Shown here piece by piece: positions 1-13,400 of a stretch of DNA of 64,000 bases. This DNA comes from Lytechinus variegatus (Eukaryota > Echinodermata > Echinoidea > Temnopleuroida > Toxopneustidae). The DNA is taken from assembly GCF_018143015.1 (NCBI RefSeq), contig NC_054751.1, forward strand, positions 31,882,347 through 31,946,346. Direction: 5' to 3'. Position numbers and translations under genes: made by a program. Position 1 is the stretch's first letter. Every line of letters starts with the position of its first letter. Below the pieces are notes generated by a model that worked only from the letters and a program-made list of their open reading frames with translations, did no database searches and had not been told where the DNA came from.

Positions 1-1447
1 CCATTATATCACTTTAACCAAAAGGCCAGAGAGTAATTGTTGTCACCTATAAGGTCAGCCACTGACTGATTAACTTCAATACTGGCATTTCTGGTTCCTT
101 TGAGAGTTACTTCAAAAGAAACAGAAAGAAAACAATAATAAACCTGGCACACAATTATATGAGTAGTCGAGAGGGCATTGGCAACCTCCCTATAAACCTA
201 CCTGCTAATCATAAAGTTACAAGCTAGTTGTGGTTTGTATCAGATTTTGCAAGCTTGGGCCTCAAGTGATGCACAATTTTAAGGTAAAAGGGCACATAAT
301 TGCAAAATATATGGGGAAAATTCAAGTATAGGCAAGAGTGTACATGTATATTCTCTGATTGTAATACTGAATGCAATTTCAAGAACTGATAATTAAATAC
401 CTGTATAGCCCTCAATAATTTAAGCACTTTATCAAGTTGATTTAATCACACACAAAAGATAACAGAGGTAAATGAAAACAGAAATGACAGAATATAACTT
501 TCTTGAATACTATTTCTCACATAAATCCATCCTTATATGGAAAAAAAAATATTTGTCTTATTTAATATCTATATGGGATCAGTGTTTTTTTTTAACAATG
601 AGGAATTTCCTTATTTATTCCAAACTGTTTTTATTTTGTATCATACATGTACACAATGAATTCACAAGGAAATCATGGATTAACACATAAAAAAAATCAA
701 TAATGCTGACATGTAAATCATATAGCAGAAAACATGATGGGTGAGTGTTTTAATACATAATAATAACTTGCATATATTGAATGAAAATTGAATACCGGTA
801 TAACAGCAATAGAATCAGTATGGCAGACACCAATGACAAGAGAAAATTACAGGGGTAACGTACAATTCATCTCCAAAGTGTCATAATAACCCTTGTAAAT
901 TTCAAAAGTGCACTAAAAGATTGCTAATGCATTCACTTTAAAGCGTAATTTGGCATGAATACAAGTAAGAAAGATACATTTTCAATCAACCTTTTCAAAA
1001 CATACCTTTTCAATCAATGAATCCCAGTTGTCGGTCGGTCATTGGAGGTGCACACCAGTTTTAATCTGATAGTATTTTTCTTCTCTCTTAATGATTTTTG
1101 TCACACTTTGTTATATTATGCTTACTGAATTTTTTTCCCAAGTAAAGTTAAATACAGAACACAGCACGCTTAGAAACGCCCGTATTAAGCGCCCTATTGA
1201 TGTTTTGTATTATTATTATTGTTCAGAAAAAGAAAATAGCCTCAGTTAAGAAAAAAATAACAACTGTTTCTTCAGAACTACTTTTCTTATTTCAAATTAT
1301 AATGAAATATAGAGCATACATTACACTATCCTGTGATGGGTCAATGTCATCTGATAATTTTCCTTGGGCTGGATAAGTGAGGAGTGCAATTGGAAGATGG
1401 GCGGAGCTGGTCATGGTGATGTAAGGACAGGGCAATGGGTGACAGAA
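1..1447. other. 3' flank of PRDX3, no other gene seen
   Basis: AT-rich sequence downstream of the PRDX3 stop codon; part of it is presumably the PRDX3 3' UTR. A minus-strand AATAAA (TTTATT on the plus strand near 613-618) is one possible polyadenylation signal, but I cannot choose it with confidence. Apart from a SINE-like tail near 1164-1221 I see no conserved protein or RNA; the short open frames here have no recognisable content. Confidence 0.5.
1164..1221 (+). repeat. truncated SINE-like 3' tail running into (ATT)n
   Basis: The segment ends with AAGCGCCCTATTGATG followed by a T-rich run and four ATT units. The same kind of tail, an AGCGC core, a few bases, then ATT or ATC repeats, recurs near 14480, 30606, 39960 (minus strand) and 59950. 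I read them as 3' ends of one 5'-truncated SINE family. Confidence 0.4.
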
Positions 1448-4400
1448 TTAGTTTACTTTCTCAAAGTATGACTTGGAACCCTCTGGATCAGGCTTGATCT
1501 GATTTAAAAAAGAAAAAAAATGAAGAGAGGAAAATAAAATATAATAAAATTCATGTCATATAAATTGGAAATGTTCACATCTGAATGGTGCGCGCCTCCC
1601 CCCAAAAAATGTAAAGCATGGAAACTAAATCGGTTTGAAGGTGTAGACAACTAAACAGCTTGCCTCGAGCAAATTCTCACCAAAGTCATACCTTTTCTTT
1701 TTCATGACAAATTAGAGATGAATCCCTTGTTAAATTTATCATCACTCAAATCTAAGCTCATAGTTGGATTCAAGTGTTTAAAAATTTCATACACCCTGTA
1801 TATGGAACAGGATATTTATTTTTCTTAACCTGCACCCTGACTCCTAAAATGATTTGTAAATAGCAAGTTACAATCTAAATTTCTAAAAGCTGTCAAAATC
1901 ATGCATTCTGATTGGGTGATGGGCAAATTTATTGGTAAACTACAAATTTGTCTATTGCTAACTCATCCACTCACTACATGGTCTATTTTCACTTAGTCTA
2001 ATGCCATTCCGTCCATCAACATTTTGTCCAACATCCATTTGGCCCAATCACCAGTTGGTCTTTGACCATTTCATCTAATAACCAGTTGGTCTAATACCCA
2101 TTTTCTTTTCTTTCATTTTGACCAACTAACACTTATTCAATTAGACAAACTGGTTTATGGACTTAATGGCTATTGGACCAACTGGTTATTAGATGAAATG
2201 ATGAGTGGACGAAATGGCAATTAGACCATGTGGATAGTGGACGAATTCATGACAGACCAAATGATAGTTGACGAATTGGTAATAAGACAAATTGGCATTA
2301 GACCAAATGAAAATAAACCAATTAATCATGGAATTTAAAGCTTTGTATTTCATAAGAAGTTTTAGGACATGGTTACAAAGCCCTGGTATCTACTAGACGA
2401 ATTGCATATGAAAGATAATAGTTTCCAAATATGAGAATGGAAGTTAATACCAACACAATGGCGAACTGGCAAATTTGTCAGGAAATTCTAGGATTTGTAA
2501 TCAATACAAAACTTATGGTATGGTACCAAAGCCCAGAAATCCAGTTGCATTCTGACTGTGGAGTATGTATTCCAGTCTAAACCCTTCCATAATGGTAAGT
2601 TATAACCCGATTTCTATCATCTGATTGGCAGAGTGGGAATTGTGTCAGGAAATTCTGGGATTTGCGATAACTTAAACTTTTTTGCGATAACTTAAACTTT
2701 TAATCAAAACGTTTGAAGCCCTGAAATTTAGTCAGTGTCTGAATGTGTAATAACTAGTATGAAGTTCAGATATCAAACTTTTCTTTCACAGGTGCGACGC
2801 ACTACTCGAAAGTGCATACCTCTGGCCTGCATCCAGGAATACTATTCTTAAGTAATACTCCTTACTTCCTGAAGCAAGTAGGTTTGTATAGTACACTTTG
2901 ATAAGGAGTCGTTTCCACCTGGCAACAATCACATGAAAACAAACATCACTACAAGATCCAAGTCTCTCATGCGAGTTTCTTCAGATAAAGTCATTTCCGT
3001 TTTCAAGGAAGGCACAAGGCAAAGGATTGTTTCGACAAATCTCTTCATCGCATATTGGGTTGTCTGGCAACAGCTGTAAATAAGACTGCAACTTTGTGAT
3101 AGTGACATTGTGGGAAGGCGTGTTTGCTGGGAATGAAGTTCAAATAGTATTTCTTGAGTTCAACCTTCAAGTTCATACACTTTACATAGAAATTAGGTTA
3201 TCATGTTATCAACTGATGTTAGTAAGCCTAAGGAAAACAAAATCATCACTCAATTACACAGAAATACAAATTTTTACCAAAGTCAGTTGGTTAGTTGTAT
3301 CAAAACCAAATTATCATTTACCTTTCCGAAAATCCCATAGCATACAGTTTTAAGTCTGTCATAATCTGAATTTGAAAATAACAAGCTTCTGTATAATGTT
3401 TACAAGAGGGATCATAGATTACATCACAAGATTTGTTATTGTTGTTGTGGCATTTCCACTGTAGTTTGATAAATTTTGCCATTTTATCATTCTACTTTAC
3501 CTTCTTTTAAAGGGCCCTTGCATTAGAGTATGAAATGAGTAGGTCCATGATTCACAATTATCTCTCAATTCATTTTAATGCTGTGCGTAATCTGCGTATG
3601 TTTGAATATCATGTCATGGATATAAAATGAGAACAAAAAATGTATCAAAAGAAGGCTGCTAAAATCATACAAAATATGTCATAAATTTATGGGATTTTTG
3701 TATTGCAAGACACTCATCTCTATCGGGTAACAATGTTTTGTTCTGGTGATGTTTGCTTCTGTCCTAACACAGTAAACATGATTTGATTTCTAGTTAGTAA
3801 AAAAAATTTTCCATAGTTTACCTTATATTAACTCTGATATATTGCTATCAAAATGAAAAAGAGGCTTGGTAAAATTAATATTTGGCATCAGCTTCAGAGT
3901 TTTCATTGGTGTCATTGATGTAAACAAAGTGTGATGGAAACTTTAAAACCCCACACATTTGAAAATTAAAATGCATCTTGTTTTAACAAGAAAAAAGTTA
4001 TCAAATGTTTTAGGTATATCTGTTAATAATTTACTCAATTACTTTGAATGGTTTTTGCATGAATTAACCTCACCTGCACTAACCTCACCCCCCTCCCCAA
4101 AAAATCTAAATTTGGCCTAGAATACTAGTACTTTATCAAGCATCTGAATTCAGGTGATTGCAAGAAAACATTATTCCGATTCGAACTCTTTAAGTTTCAA
4201 CCCTTTAGGTGAATTAACATGACAACATTACAAGTACCATTAAGGAAGTACTAATGGCTATAGAAACAACTGTGTGATATGTTTATGGGTGTCACCTCCG
4301 GAGGAATGTACCTCTTAATGAGGTTTGACCTAATTCTGTAAATGATGAATAGGCTCTTTACACTAAACCTACACATGAAACTATTCAAGATAATATATAA

Positions 4401-7400
4401 AAGAAAAAATTCTCAAAAAATTACTTATTTCTATAAAAAAAATAACAGTAGCATTACAACTCCAAAGTGCTAAGAGACATTGTTTCAATGTACCTGTAAT
4501 AAGCACGCTTTAAAAAAAAACTATCATTACTGGTATTAAAGTTTACTCAAATCCTTATTTCTGTGAGCCCTGATATTTTCCACACCCTTTGTCATTTCAT
4601 CATTCCAAATATACATAAAAACAGAACATACTTTCCTAAATTCCTATTTATGTGATCATAATTCATTTTCATTTTTTCTATCACTGCCGATTTGTCAAAC
4701 ATTACCTTCTAAAAAACAATGTTAACATGTCATGCGACCACTAATAAAATCATCTTAAATAGAGCATGAATATTCCTTCCCTTTCCACAACAGCTACATG
4801 ACTAGATAGTTGTCATAGTACACATAATGTATTGAGTCAAAACAACTGGCTCTATGTACTCTGGATCATTGCTTCCTTTAACAGGAAATAAGCACTGTGT
4901 TTGTGTATGTATGAGTTAAATGACTTGCAACAAAATATTAAAGAAAAGATTCAGCCAGGAAAAAAATAGTATGTATAGAATAAAAAGGCCACAGATAGTG
5001 ACAAGTAAATAAAAAGAGAATGGAAATTAATTGCCAAAAGGCAAAGACTAAAGTCCATATTCATACTCTTTGTTTCACTAGAACCCATCAGAATCACTTT
5101 CCAAAATTTGCATATTTGTAATTGATGTTTAATCTGATTGGTTATTTGGTTTACAGAACTTTTTTGTGTCCAATGACATACTTATGCAATGACGATTTTG
5201 ATTGGCTGTGATTGTTTTATTAATGATTGTACTTCTTTACGCTACAAGCTTGTGTGCTGCAAAATGCTGTCAAGCGAAAGCCATGGTAATAATATCCAAG
5301 TCCTTTGGAAGCGCATAGAGACATCATGCACTAAACAAAAAATGTTTATTATTTCTATTCTTACAAGGTCTTGGAAAGTGAGCAATTTGGCACAATTGGA
5401 TGAAAGATTGGATTTTACGCAAATTGGAAATTCTGCAATGTAAAAATCTCCTAGAGTTCTCTGTCTTTTCCTCAGTACTTCAATAATCTGAAATGTTCTG
5501 AAATGAAAATGAAGTAACAAATCAATAAATGTCATACATTTTATCATTTATATCCAAATTGTTTTTTTTTAAACATGACTTAACATGGTTAAAGGCCTAA
5601 TAGATGCCTACAGGTTTGGGATCAAGAAATAAGAGAGGGACAAAGACAGAGACACATAGACAGTCATAATGGGAAAAAAGTATTTATTGGATAACATTAA
5701 AATCACAATATTGTCATTCAACAACAGCACATAGAAATCCTTGATAATAGTTTGTACATGTAGAATCCTAAACATTAAAGGAGAATGAAACCTTTGGAAC
5801 AAGATAGCTTGTGTGAAAACAGAAAAATCAAAGAAACAGATCAATGACAGTTTGAGAAAAATCAGACAAATAATGAGAAAGTTATGAGCATTTAAATATT
5901 GCTATCACTAATGCTATGAAATCCTCAAATTGGCAATGCGACAAAGATGTGTGATGTTACTTGCGAACAACTCTCCCCCAGGCGCGTAGCCAGGGGGGGG
6001 GGGCGGTGGGGGCGGTCGCCCCCCCAAAACGTCCCCAAAAAGAAAAAAAAGGGAAAAAAGAGAGGAGAAAAGGAAAAGGGAAGGGAGGAAAGGGAAGAAA
6101 GGTAGCTTTGTGTTTTTTCTTTTTATTCTTTATTTTTTTCTCAAAATAGAAACTCCTTCACTCTTCTTGCTCTAAATTCATATATGAATTTTGCTTCCGC
6201 GCTGCACGCGGTTTAAATGACAATATTGAAGTTCTGCATTGTTCCCCCACCTTTTCTCTAACCCTGTTTTTCCACCCCAGCTATGTGCTTCTTGCCAGTT
6301 AAAGTTAAAATTGTATACATTAGGGCATGAATTTGAGTAAGGTTAGGCCGAAGTAAATATATGAAGTTATCTTTTTTTCAATTGATCGCGCAACTTCTGG
6401 TCTGGTCGGCTCCGAGCGGGTAAAATCTTTATATCAGTTTCTGCCGTCACCGCCATTAAGTCAGCTTCTCCCGCTTTTCAGCTCATTACTATAAACAACC
6501 ATAATTTGGGGGCAAACAGGTTCCTAATTTAAAAAGAGGAAGGTATTGAATTCGTGTCGTATTAAATAAAAAAGTACAATATTTTTTTATCAAATTGTAT
6601 TAAACTTCATGTCATTTCCCTGTATACATTCATCTCCTGTCCTGTTTTGCACCCTCAGTTTGAAATTTTGAATGACACTTAAGTTTCTTTATATTCAAAA
6701 TGAAGCGCTTCAGGATAAGTAAAAAAAAATCATCCTTTATTATATAGATTGATAATTTCAATAAAGCACAGAAGTTTCAACTTTATGCGCACTATTTTCC
6801 TTGTAATGAAGTTCAATAATCTTAGAAAATCAATTGAATTAGAGACGATTGGGTATTAGAGATATCTACATTTGATGAAACGTCCGCCCTTTGAAATTTC
6901 AGAGTTTCATTGCTCTGTGCGGGGAGGAATATCTTCCTCTACCAATCTTCTCCTCTGTTTTGCGAGTTAAAAATATGCACTGATGCTTAATTGTTTGTAA
7001 TCAAATCTGATCTTTCCAAAGAAAGTTTCAATTTATCTTTGAGAATACCCTTTTCTCGGGACCCTTTTTATGGCAAGAAAAATTGATAAAACACTTTAGC
7101 TTCCGCGCTTCGCGCGGAGTTATTATCATTTTAATTTCCTCCATTGTATACCTCTTTTGTGCGTTCACAATCACTTTTGAAAACAAGATTCAAAATCGCA
7201 ATACAGTGAGTCCCAGAAAAAACGAAACCGAGATTTAGCGATCATTTATCATAACTTAATCATAAATAGAATAGACAAATGACCTACCAATTTAAAGCTT
7301 AGAATCTCCTCTTTCATTTGATATTACCTAGGTTATTTCTTATTCACGCATGAGTGAGTAAAAACAAATTGAAAAAAGGATACCAAAAATTCATTTGGCG

Positions 7401-10400
7401 GGGGTATCTGGGTTTCAAAAAGAAAACCATATTTCTGAAAAGTTCAATATCTGCTCTTTAATTTGGTACCTCAATTACAGAAAATGGTTGAGAAATAAAA
7501 AAGTTCTGGTCATTTGAAATAAGGCTTGTATTTCCATAATTTCATGAGATAAACGTGTTTTCACCGGTTTCCCACAGAAGCTATCGCATGGTGAACAAAA
7601 GGTTTAATGCACGGCTGATCGTCAACAAAACGGAGTGTCGAGTGAGTTTGAACGCCAGCCTGGAGAACCTCTTCATTTTATGAAATTATTGAAATTCAAG
7701 CCTTATTTCAAATGACCAGAACTTTGTTATATCTTGATCATTTTCTGTAATCCAGGTATCAAATTAAAGAGCAGATATTGAACTTTTGAGAAATATGGTT
7801 TTCTTTTTGAAACCCAGATAACCCCCGCCAAATGCTTTTTTGATATCCTTTCTTCAAATTGTCTTTGCTCACGCATGCGTGAATGAAAAATAGTCTAAGT
7901 AATATCAGATGAAAGAGGAGATTCTAAGCTTTAAATTGGTAGGTCATTTGTCTGTTTTATTTATGATTAAGTAATGATAAATGATCGCTAAATCTCGGTT
8001 TCGTTTTTTCTGGGACGCACTGTATAGTCAACCGAATTGGAGGTACTAGAGACAAGAGAAACGGCTCCTTTTCATTTTAATTTATGAAACACTAAAAGCT
8101 TCGCGCGGGAGGGGGAATCTCCCCCTCCCTGCACCCACCCCCTAGGGAGCGCGCTTCGCGCGCTCTGTAAGTGTTGGCACGCTTCGCGTGCATTTACCGC
8201 CCCCTCCAAAATGAAATCCTGGCTACGCGGTTGCTCTCCCCATCACTTAAATTGCCTCTTTTATCACCTCTATCAGTAGTTTATACAGGTGTTCTTTCTA
8301 TAGGAGGGCATGTAATACAGATTTTTAAAGAATACATCATGGATAAAGAGTTTGTATCACCACAAGAAAAAACAGAGACATTTTAAGGGTATTTTATAGT
8401 CCTGACATTACACATCCTTGTTACATTGCCAATGAGAGGATCTCCATAGCATTAGTGATTGCAGTATTCAAATGCTCATAACTTTCTCATTATTTGTCCA
8501 ATTTTTCTCAAACTTTCTTTGTTCTCATTCTTTGATTTTTGTGTTTCAACACAAGCCTATTTATTCCAAAGGTTTCATTCCCCTTTAACTAGGCCTTTAT
8601 GTATGAACCCAGAGTCTTACACTTTAGGCATCAGCTGCATGCATTTCCGAATACAATTCACAGACATAATTCCACGCCTGGTATATGTAATGCAATGCCA
8701 AAAATAACATGGAATCGTCCAGGTGGTCCCATGTTAAACTCATTTTCTCACCACAAGTACATTTGAGGGGCAGTGCCAAACGAGAATGTCAATACCACAT
8801 GCCCAGGTGGATTTTCAAAACTTGGCTTGTAGCCAACGAGTAATTCACAAAGCTGGAATGTTTTGAGGCTAAACAACCAATTGCAAGATGTCTTTGGCTG
8901 GATAGAGTTGATCCCTCCCACTGGGCTCAGGGTCAAGGTAGTAGTGAGAAAGAAAGAGAAATGAGGTCAGACTGGCAGACATAAACACAAGGAAATAAAG
9001 ACAAAGGGGGAGGGAACATGGGAGAAACGAGAGAGAGTGAGAGAGAGAAAATGAGAGAAATACAGACAGCTATCCAGACAGTGAAAGAGAGAGGACAGAG
9101 ACAGACTGAGAACAATTGACTGAGAGGGGGGGGGATAACGAGAGACATTTAGAAAGAAAGACAGAGAGATACAGATAATACCTCAGTCACATTTTCTCTA
9201 TGGTGGCTCTACAATTAATTTTTATTCAAACCACTAACCTACATGTATATATGTAGCTACTAGTACTACAAAGATGTCAACACGGCTGCTTTGACTGTCT
9301 GACTGATGTATAAAGTAATTGTCATCACAAGAACGTAGACAGAGCCACAGAAAGAATAGTAAGAGGATGATTTCAAAAGAAACAGAAGAGGTGGAAGGAG
9401 GTGGACCTAAAGGAAGAAACAACCTTGAGGAAGACACAGAGAACAGTCATCAAAGATGTAGGTCTCTCAAAGCCAATGCATCTAAATTGTCTAGCATCTG
9501 TATTCTGGTTCAGACTAAATCAAATAAATTAATTTGGGTCTCAATTATCCATATGTACGTTTGTTGTCACAGGCACGCAAATATCAAGCAAGGATGCGAC
9601 TGTGATATAACAGCAAATCCAGTGCCAAAAGATCTCCAAACTCGTGCTGAGGTTGGGAAGCATTGTCACCAGTGTGAGAGATGCAGGAAGCATTTCAAAG
9701 AAAGTAAACAAAGTTCTGATGGCAGTTCTAAACTCCTGCACAGACTCTGGCCATCTTTGGAGCATTTTGGGCAAATGCACGATTTCGAAATTTATATCCA
9801 ATGTTAATTCCAGTGCCCATAAATATCCACCTAAAATACACATACTTATTCCTCAGTTCTCAATTTCTACTGGTATAATACATGTTTACAGCCAGGTTAG
9901 TGGTTGTAGATCATTTGCATTTCACTTTATCAATCTTGGTTCTGTGACCAACAAACACATCACCCTCAAAGGGCCCTCATTTAAACATCTAAGCTTACAG
10001 CAGAAAATCAAGTTATGTGCTTATTCTAAAACAAACACAAGAGGGAGGTAGACAGTTTGGTACAAAACCATCAGAGAGAAAAAAAGGTCTGCTGTATACA
10101 ACATGCCAAGAGAGATCTTATGATGCTGACAAGAATTATATAATAATCATAATAATACTAATAATAACAATAATAATAATAACAATAATAGTAATAATAA
10201 TAATAATAACAATAATAATATAGAATTATCTTACTTTGGATTGTTGACTTGAACAAAGAACAGAGCTCAGGCAAATTAAACCATACATATAAAAATGACC
10301 TTGCTCTTTCAAAACATATAGAAAAGAAAAAAAATCACAATATGCCATTACTGTGTCACTGTAGTTCAAAGATCAATGGAGTGCAAAACATTTTGAGAAT

Positions 10401-13400
10401 AGGGTCAAACAAATTGTGGGAAATGCGATGTTCTCATGATAATAATGGTGTGTGTGCACACTACAGTGCACAGACAAGTGCAGTACAACCTTTGCACAGT
10501 TTGCTGTGCTGATATGCCATATAACACTGCCGGCATGCTGCTGCTTGCTGCATACTTGTATGTTAGGGTCAGTATGACAATCGCAAATAAGGACCATTTA
10601 TAGGAAAGAAACTAAGATGAAATACAATATACAGACATGAGCCATTATTTTTTTCTGAAGTGGCAATAAGGTAATTATCAATTTTGTGCTTTTTGAAGGC
10701 ATCAAATATGTTGTGGTTCACTGAAACTAAGCTAATTCCAACGACACTACTTGGTAAGTATCACTGACAACACCATACAATAGCAATTTCTATGGCATGG
10801 GCAGAGCACTGTTGACACCATGTCATCATCAGCTAGAATTCAACAAGACAATTCATTCTTGACGACAGCACTTCTAATAATAGTAATAGATTAGGAGATT
10901 GATAGTGCACAAAATCTACTCTGTAGATTGCCCAAGGCACAAAAAAGAAGGAAGAGAGAGATTATGCAATGATAAAAAGAACTTAATTAACAGGGACTCA
11001 GTTTTATAATTATGAGGGGAGCAATAAATAGCTCTCCTAGATCTTTTAAGGAGAGCGGTAGAGGAGCACTGCAAAAAGCTCTTCTTCAACATACAAGGGG
11101 AGCTTTTTGTCCAATTAACAAAACAGATGGAGGAAATGTATGTACTATAAAGTTACAATCAACAACCAAAGGAAGTATTTGTAATCGTTTTACAATGTTT
11201 TGTAATTAGATTGTGTGTTATCAAAACATGTTTGAGTTAAGTCACTATTAATTTTTTTTTTCAGGGGCTCCATTTTAAATTTTTGGGGCAAATTTCGGGG
11301 GGTACTTTTTGCATTTCGGGGGCTCTTTTTAAATGCTACTTTTTTGTATTTTGAGGAATACCTGTTCACTTATTAATGAATTATTACTTTTTGTTCAATA
11401 TTGTATGATTTTTAAAGTTATTTTTCATGCTTAGAATCTTGGATGTGGGTGTGTGTGGGTGGATGTGTGTGGGTGAGTGAGTGTGTGTGTGACTGTGAGT
11501 TGGACTTGGATATAAATGAATTCAATATCTAATTTCTACTCCATCTATTCCAGTACAATACCCTGTACTCAGCCATGTACATGTAATAAAGGCCCACATC
11601 CCCTAACTTTTCCTGAAGTTCTTTGAAAACGCAGATCTCCATGAAAATTTCATTTCTCTATTGGGGAGTCTAAATTTGGTGAGAATGTATTCATTAAGAA
11701 CTTAAATATACATGACAATGAAGAAATCATCAAACTTTATTGGCAGTTTTGAATAATATTCATGAAATGTAAACTCTGTCTGAAACAGAAAATCACCATC
11801 ATTGAGGCCTTTACTGAGTGAATTGTCCCCCAGAGCTCTGGCAGAGACAGAGCTCTAACTGGCTAGCTAGTAAAAGCGCCAATGCGTGAGCCTGCCGCCA
11901 GCCTTGTAAAATAGATGGAGCTTTGTTTGATGATTTATTGTCTGATATAATACCTCATCCCCTAGAAAAAGAAAATAAATGATTTTTTAGTTATAATTAA
12001 TAAATAAGGTAACTTATTTTGGAAGTTAATAAGCCATTTGAAAAGCAAAGCCGAATGACAACTCACCAATGCTAGGTTACAAGTCTCAGGGATTTATTTC
12101 CTGAGTAATTCGAATTATTTAAAGATAGGTTCCAGTTTTGGTAACGATCTCAAAGTGACTTTTTACAGAATCTAATATAATGACCACCCAAGTGTCTGTT
12201 TGTATAAATAAAAAATATGTGCCAAAGGATTCTGGGAGAAATTGTGTAATTGCTGAGAAATAAGCAAAATAAGCGCGGATTTGGTCACTTCCGTCGGGTC
12301 TTTATTCCAGCAATAATAATACACTGTCCCAAGTGTGCCTATCTGTGCTGGTGATCTTCAGCGTGAACGTTTTTCAGCGTAGATTTCAAGATTTTACAAA
12401 GTTCAGTTTATGTAACTGTACCAGATCTATATCCTCGATGATATTCTAACAATTAGGCCTGGTTTTACAGACTTTCTCATGAAATCATTGTTTACTGCAA
12501 CTACTGGCATTTCTCTTTAAATCACAGAATCGTGATATCTGTAGGGGAAAAATGTGCATTCAAAATTGCACATGGTGGTAGTCATAATGGACCCCTATAC
12601 ATGCAACTGTTTCCCGACCGTTGCATTGATTTTTTTTTCCGTACTTGGTACCATGTGTATGGAAATACGTGGTACAGAAAAAATAATGCAACGTCGGAAT
12701 TCGAAACTGCGCTACTCGCTATTTTTAAGGATTATTCATGACTTTGAGTGTTGGATTTTAGATGATCTTTAAATGGTAAGCGGAGCTCGAGCATATTGAG
12801 TTGTTATTTACTCGGCAATAAGCATGATATTGGGTGATTTCGAGGGCGACTTTAGGCATATCCACGCAGGTCAACGATCGCGAGGCGCGCTTTTAATCGC
12901 GCAACCAAAAATGGATTAAGGCGCGCATGTAGCGCGCGATCGCTCTCGCGCGCCTTAAAATCGAATCCCTGAATTAAGTAATGGAGTATTAAGTAATGTG
13001 TGACATATAATGCAGATTGGCACTTTGGTATATTAGTCAACAGAAATTGGGACTTACAGTTTCTGAATCTGGTGTCCAGCCAGCAGGACAGACCTCTCCA
13101 TGCTCAGCAACAAACTGGAAGGCCTTGACCAATCGCAGAGTCTCGTCCACTGATCGTCCAACAGGAAGGTCATTGATGCTCATGTGACGAACTATGCCCT
13201 CAGGGTCAATGAGGAACAATCCTCTGTAATTGGATAATCAAAAATGAAAAGGAGAGAGAGAGGGAACAGTTAAAAGATGGATTGTTATTACAATTAAACT
13301 CTAAACAATAATTCAACAACCATTTGATATTAAACTTATTCACCCAAGCCTAATCAAAACAAAACTACACAAGGTGTTTCACAAACGAAACCACATGTCT

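Larger units (their letters stand above)
5777..8588. mobile_element. outer foldback (long inverted repeat) element, split by an insertion
   Basis: The left arm begins TTAAAGGAGAATGAAACCTT and runs to about 5935; its complement runs from about 8435 to 8588 and ends with CATTCCCCTTTAA. Both arms carry the matching words TTCCAAAGGTTTCATTC and CATAACTTTCTCATTAT (or complements). Without the material at 5979-8241 the element would be about 550 bp. It has no coding frame, so it is a non-autonomous palindromic element. It lies in the last PRDX3 intron. Confidence 0.75.

Noticed and set aside
9319-9807. 162-codon frame in the PRDX3 intron
   Set aside because: Lys/Arg-rich start looked faintly like a LINE 3' end, but no motif is convincing and no splice context exists.
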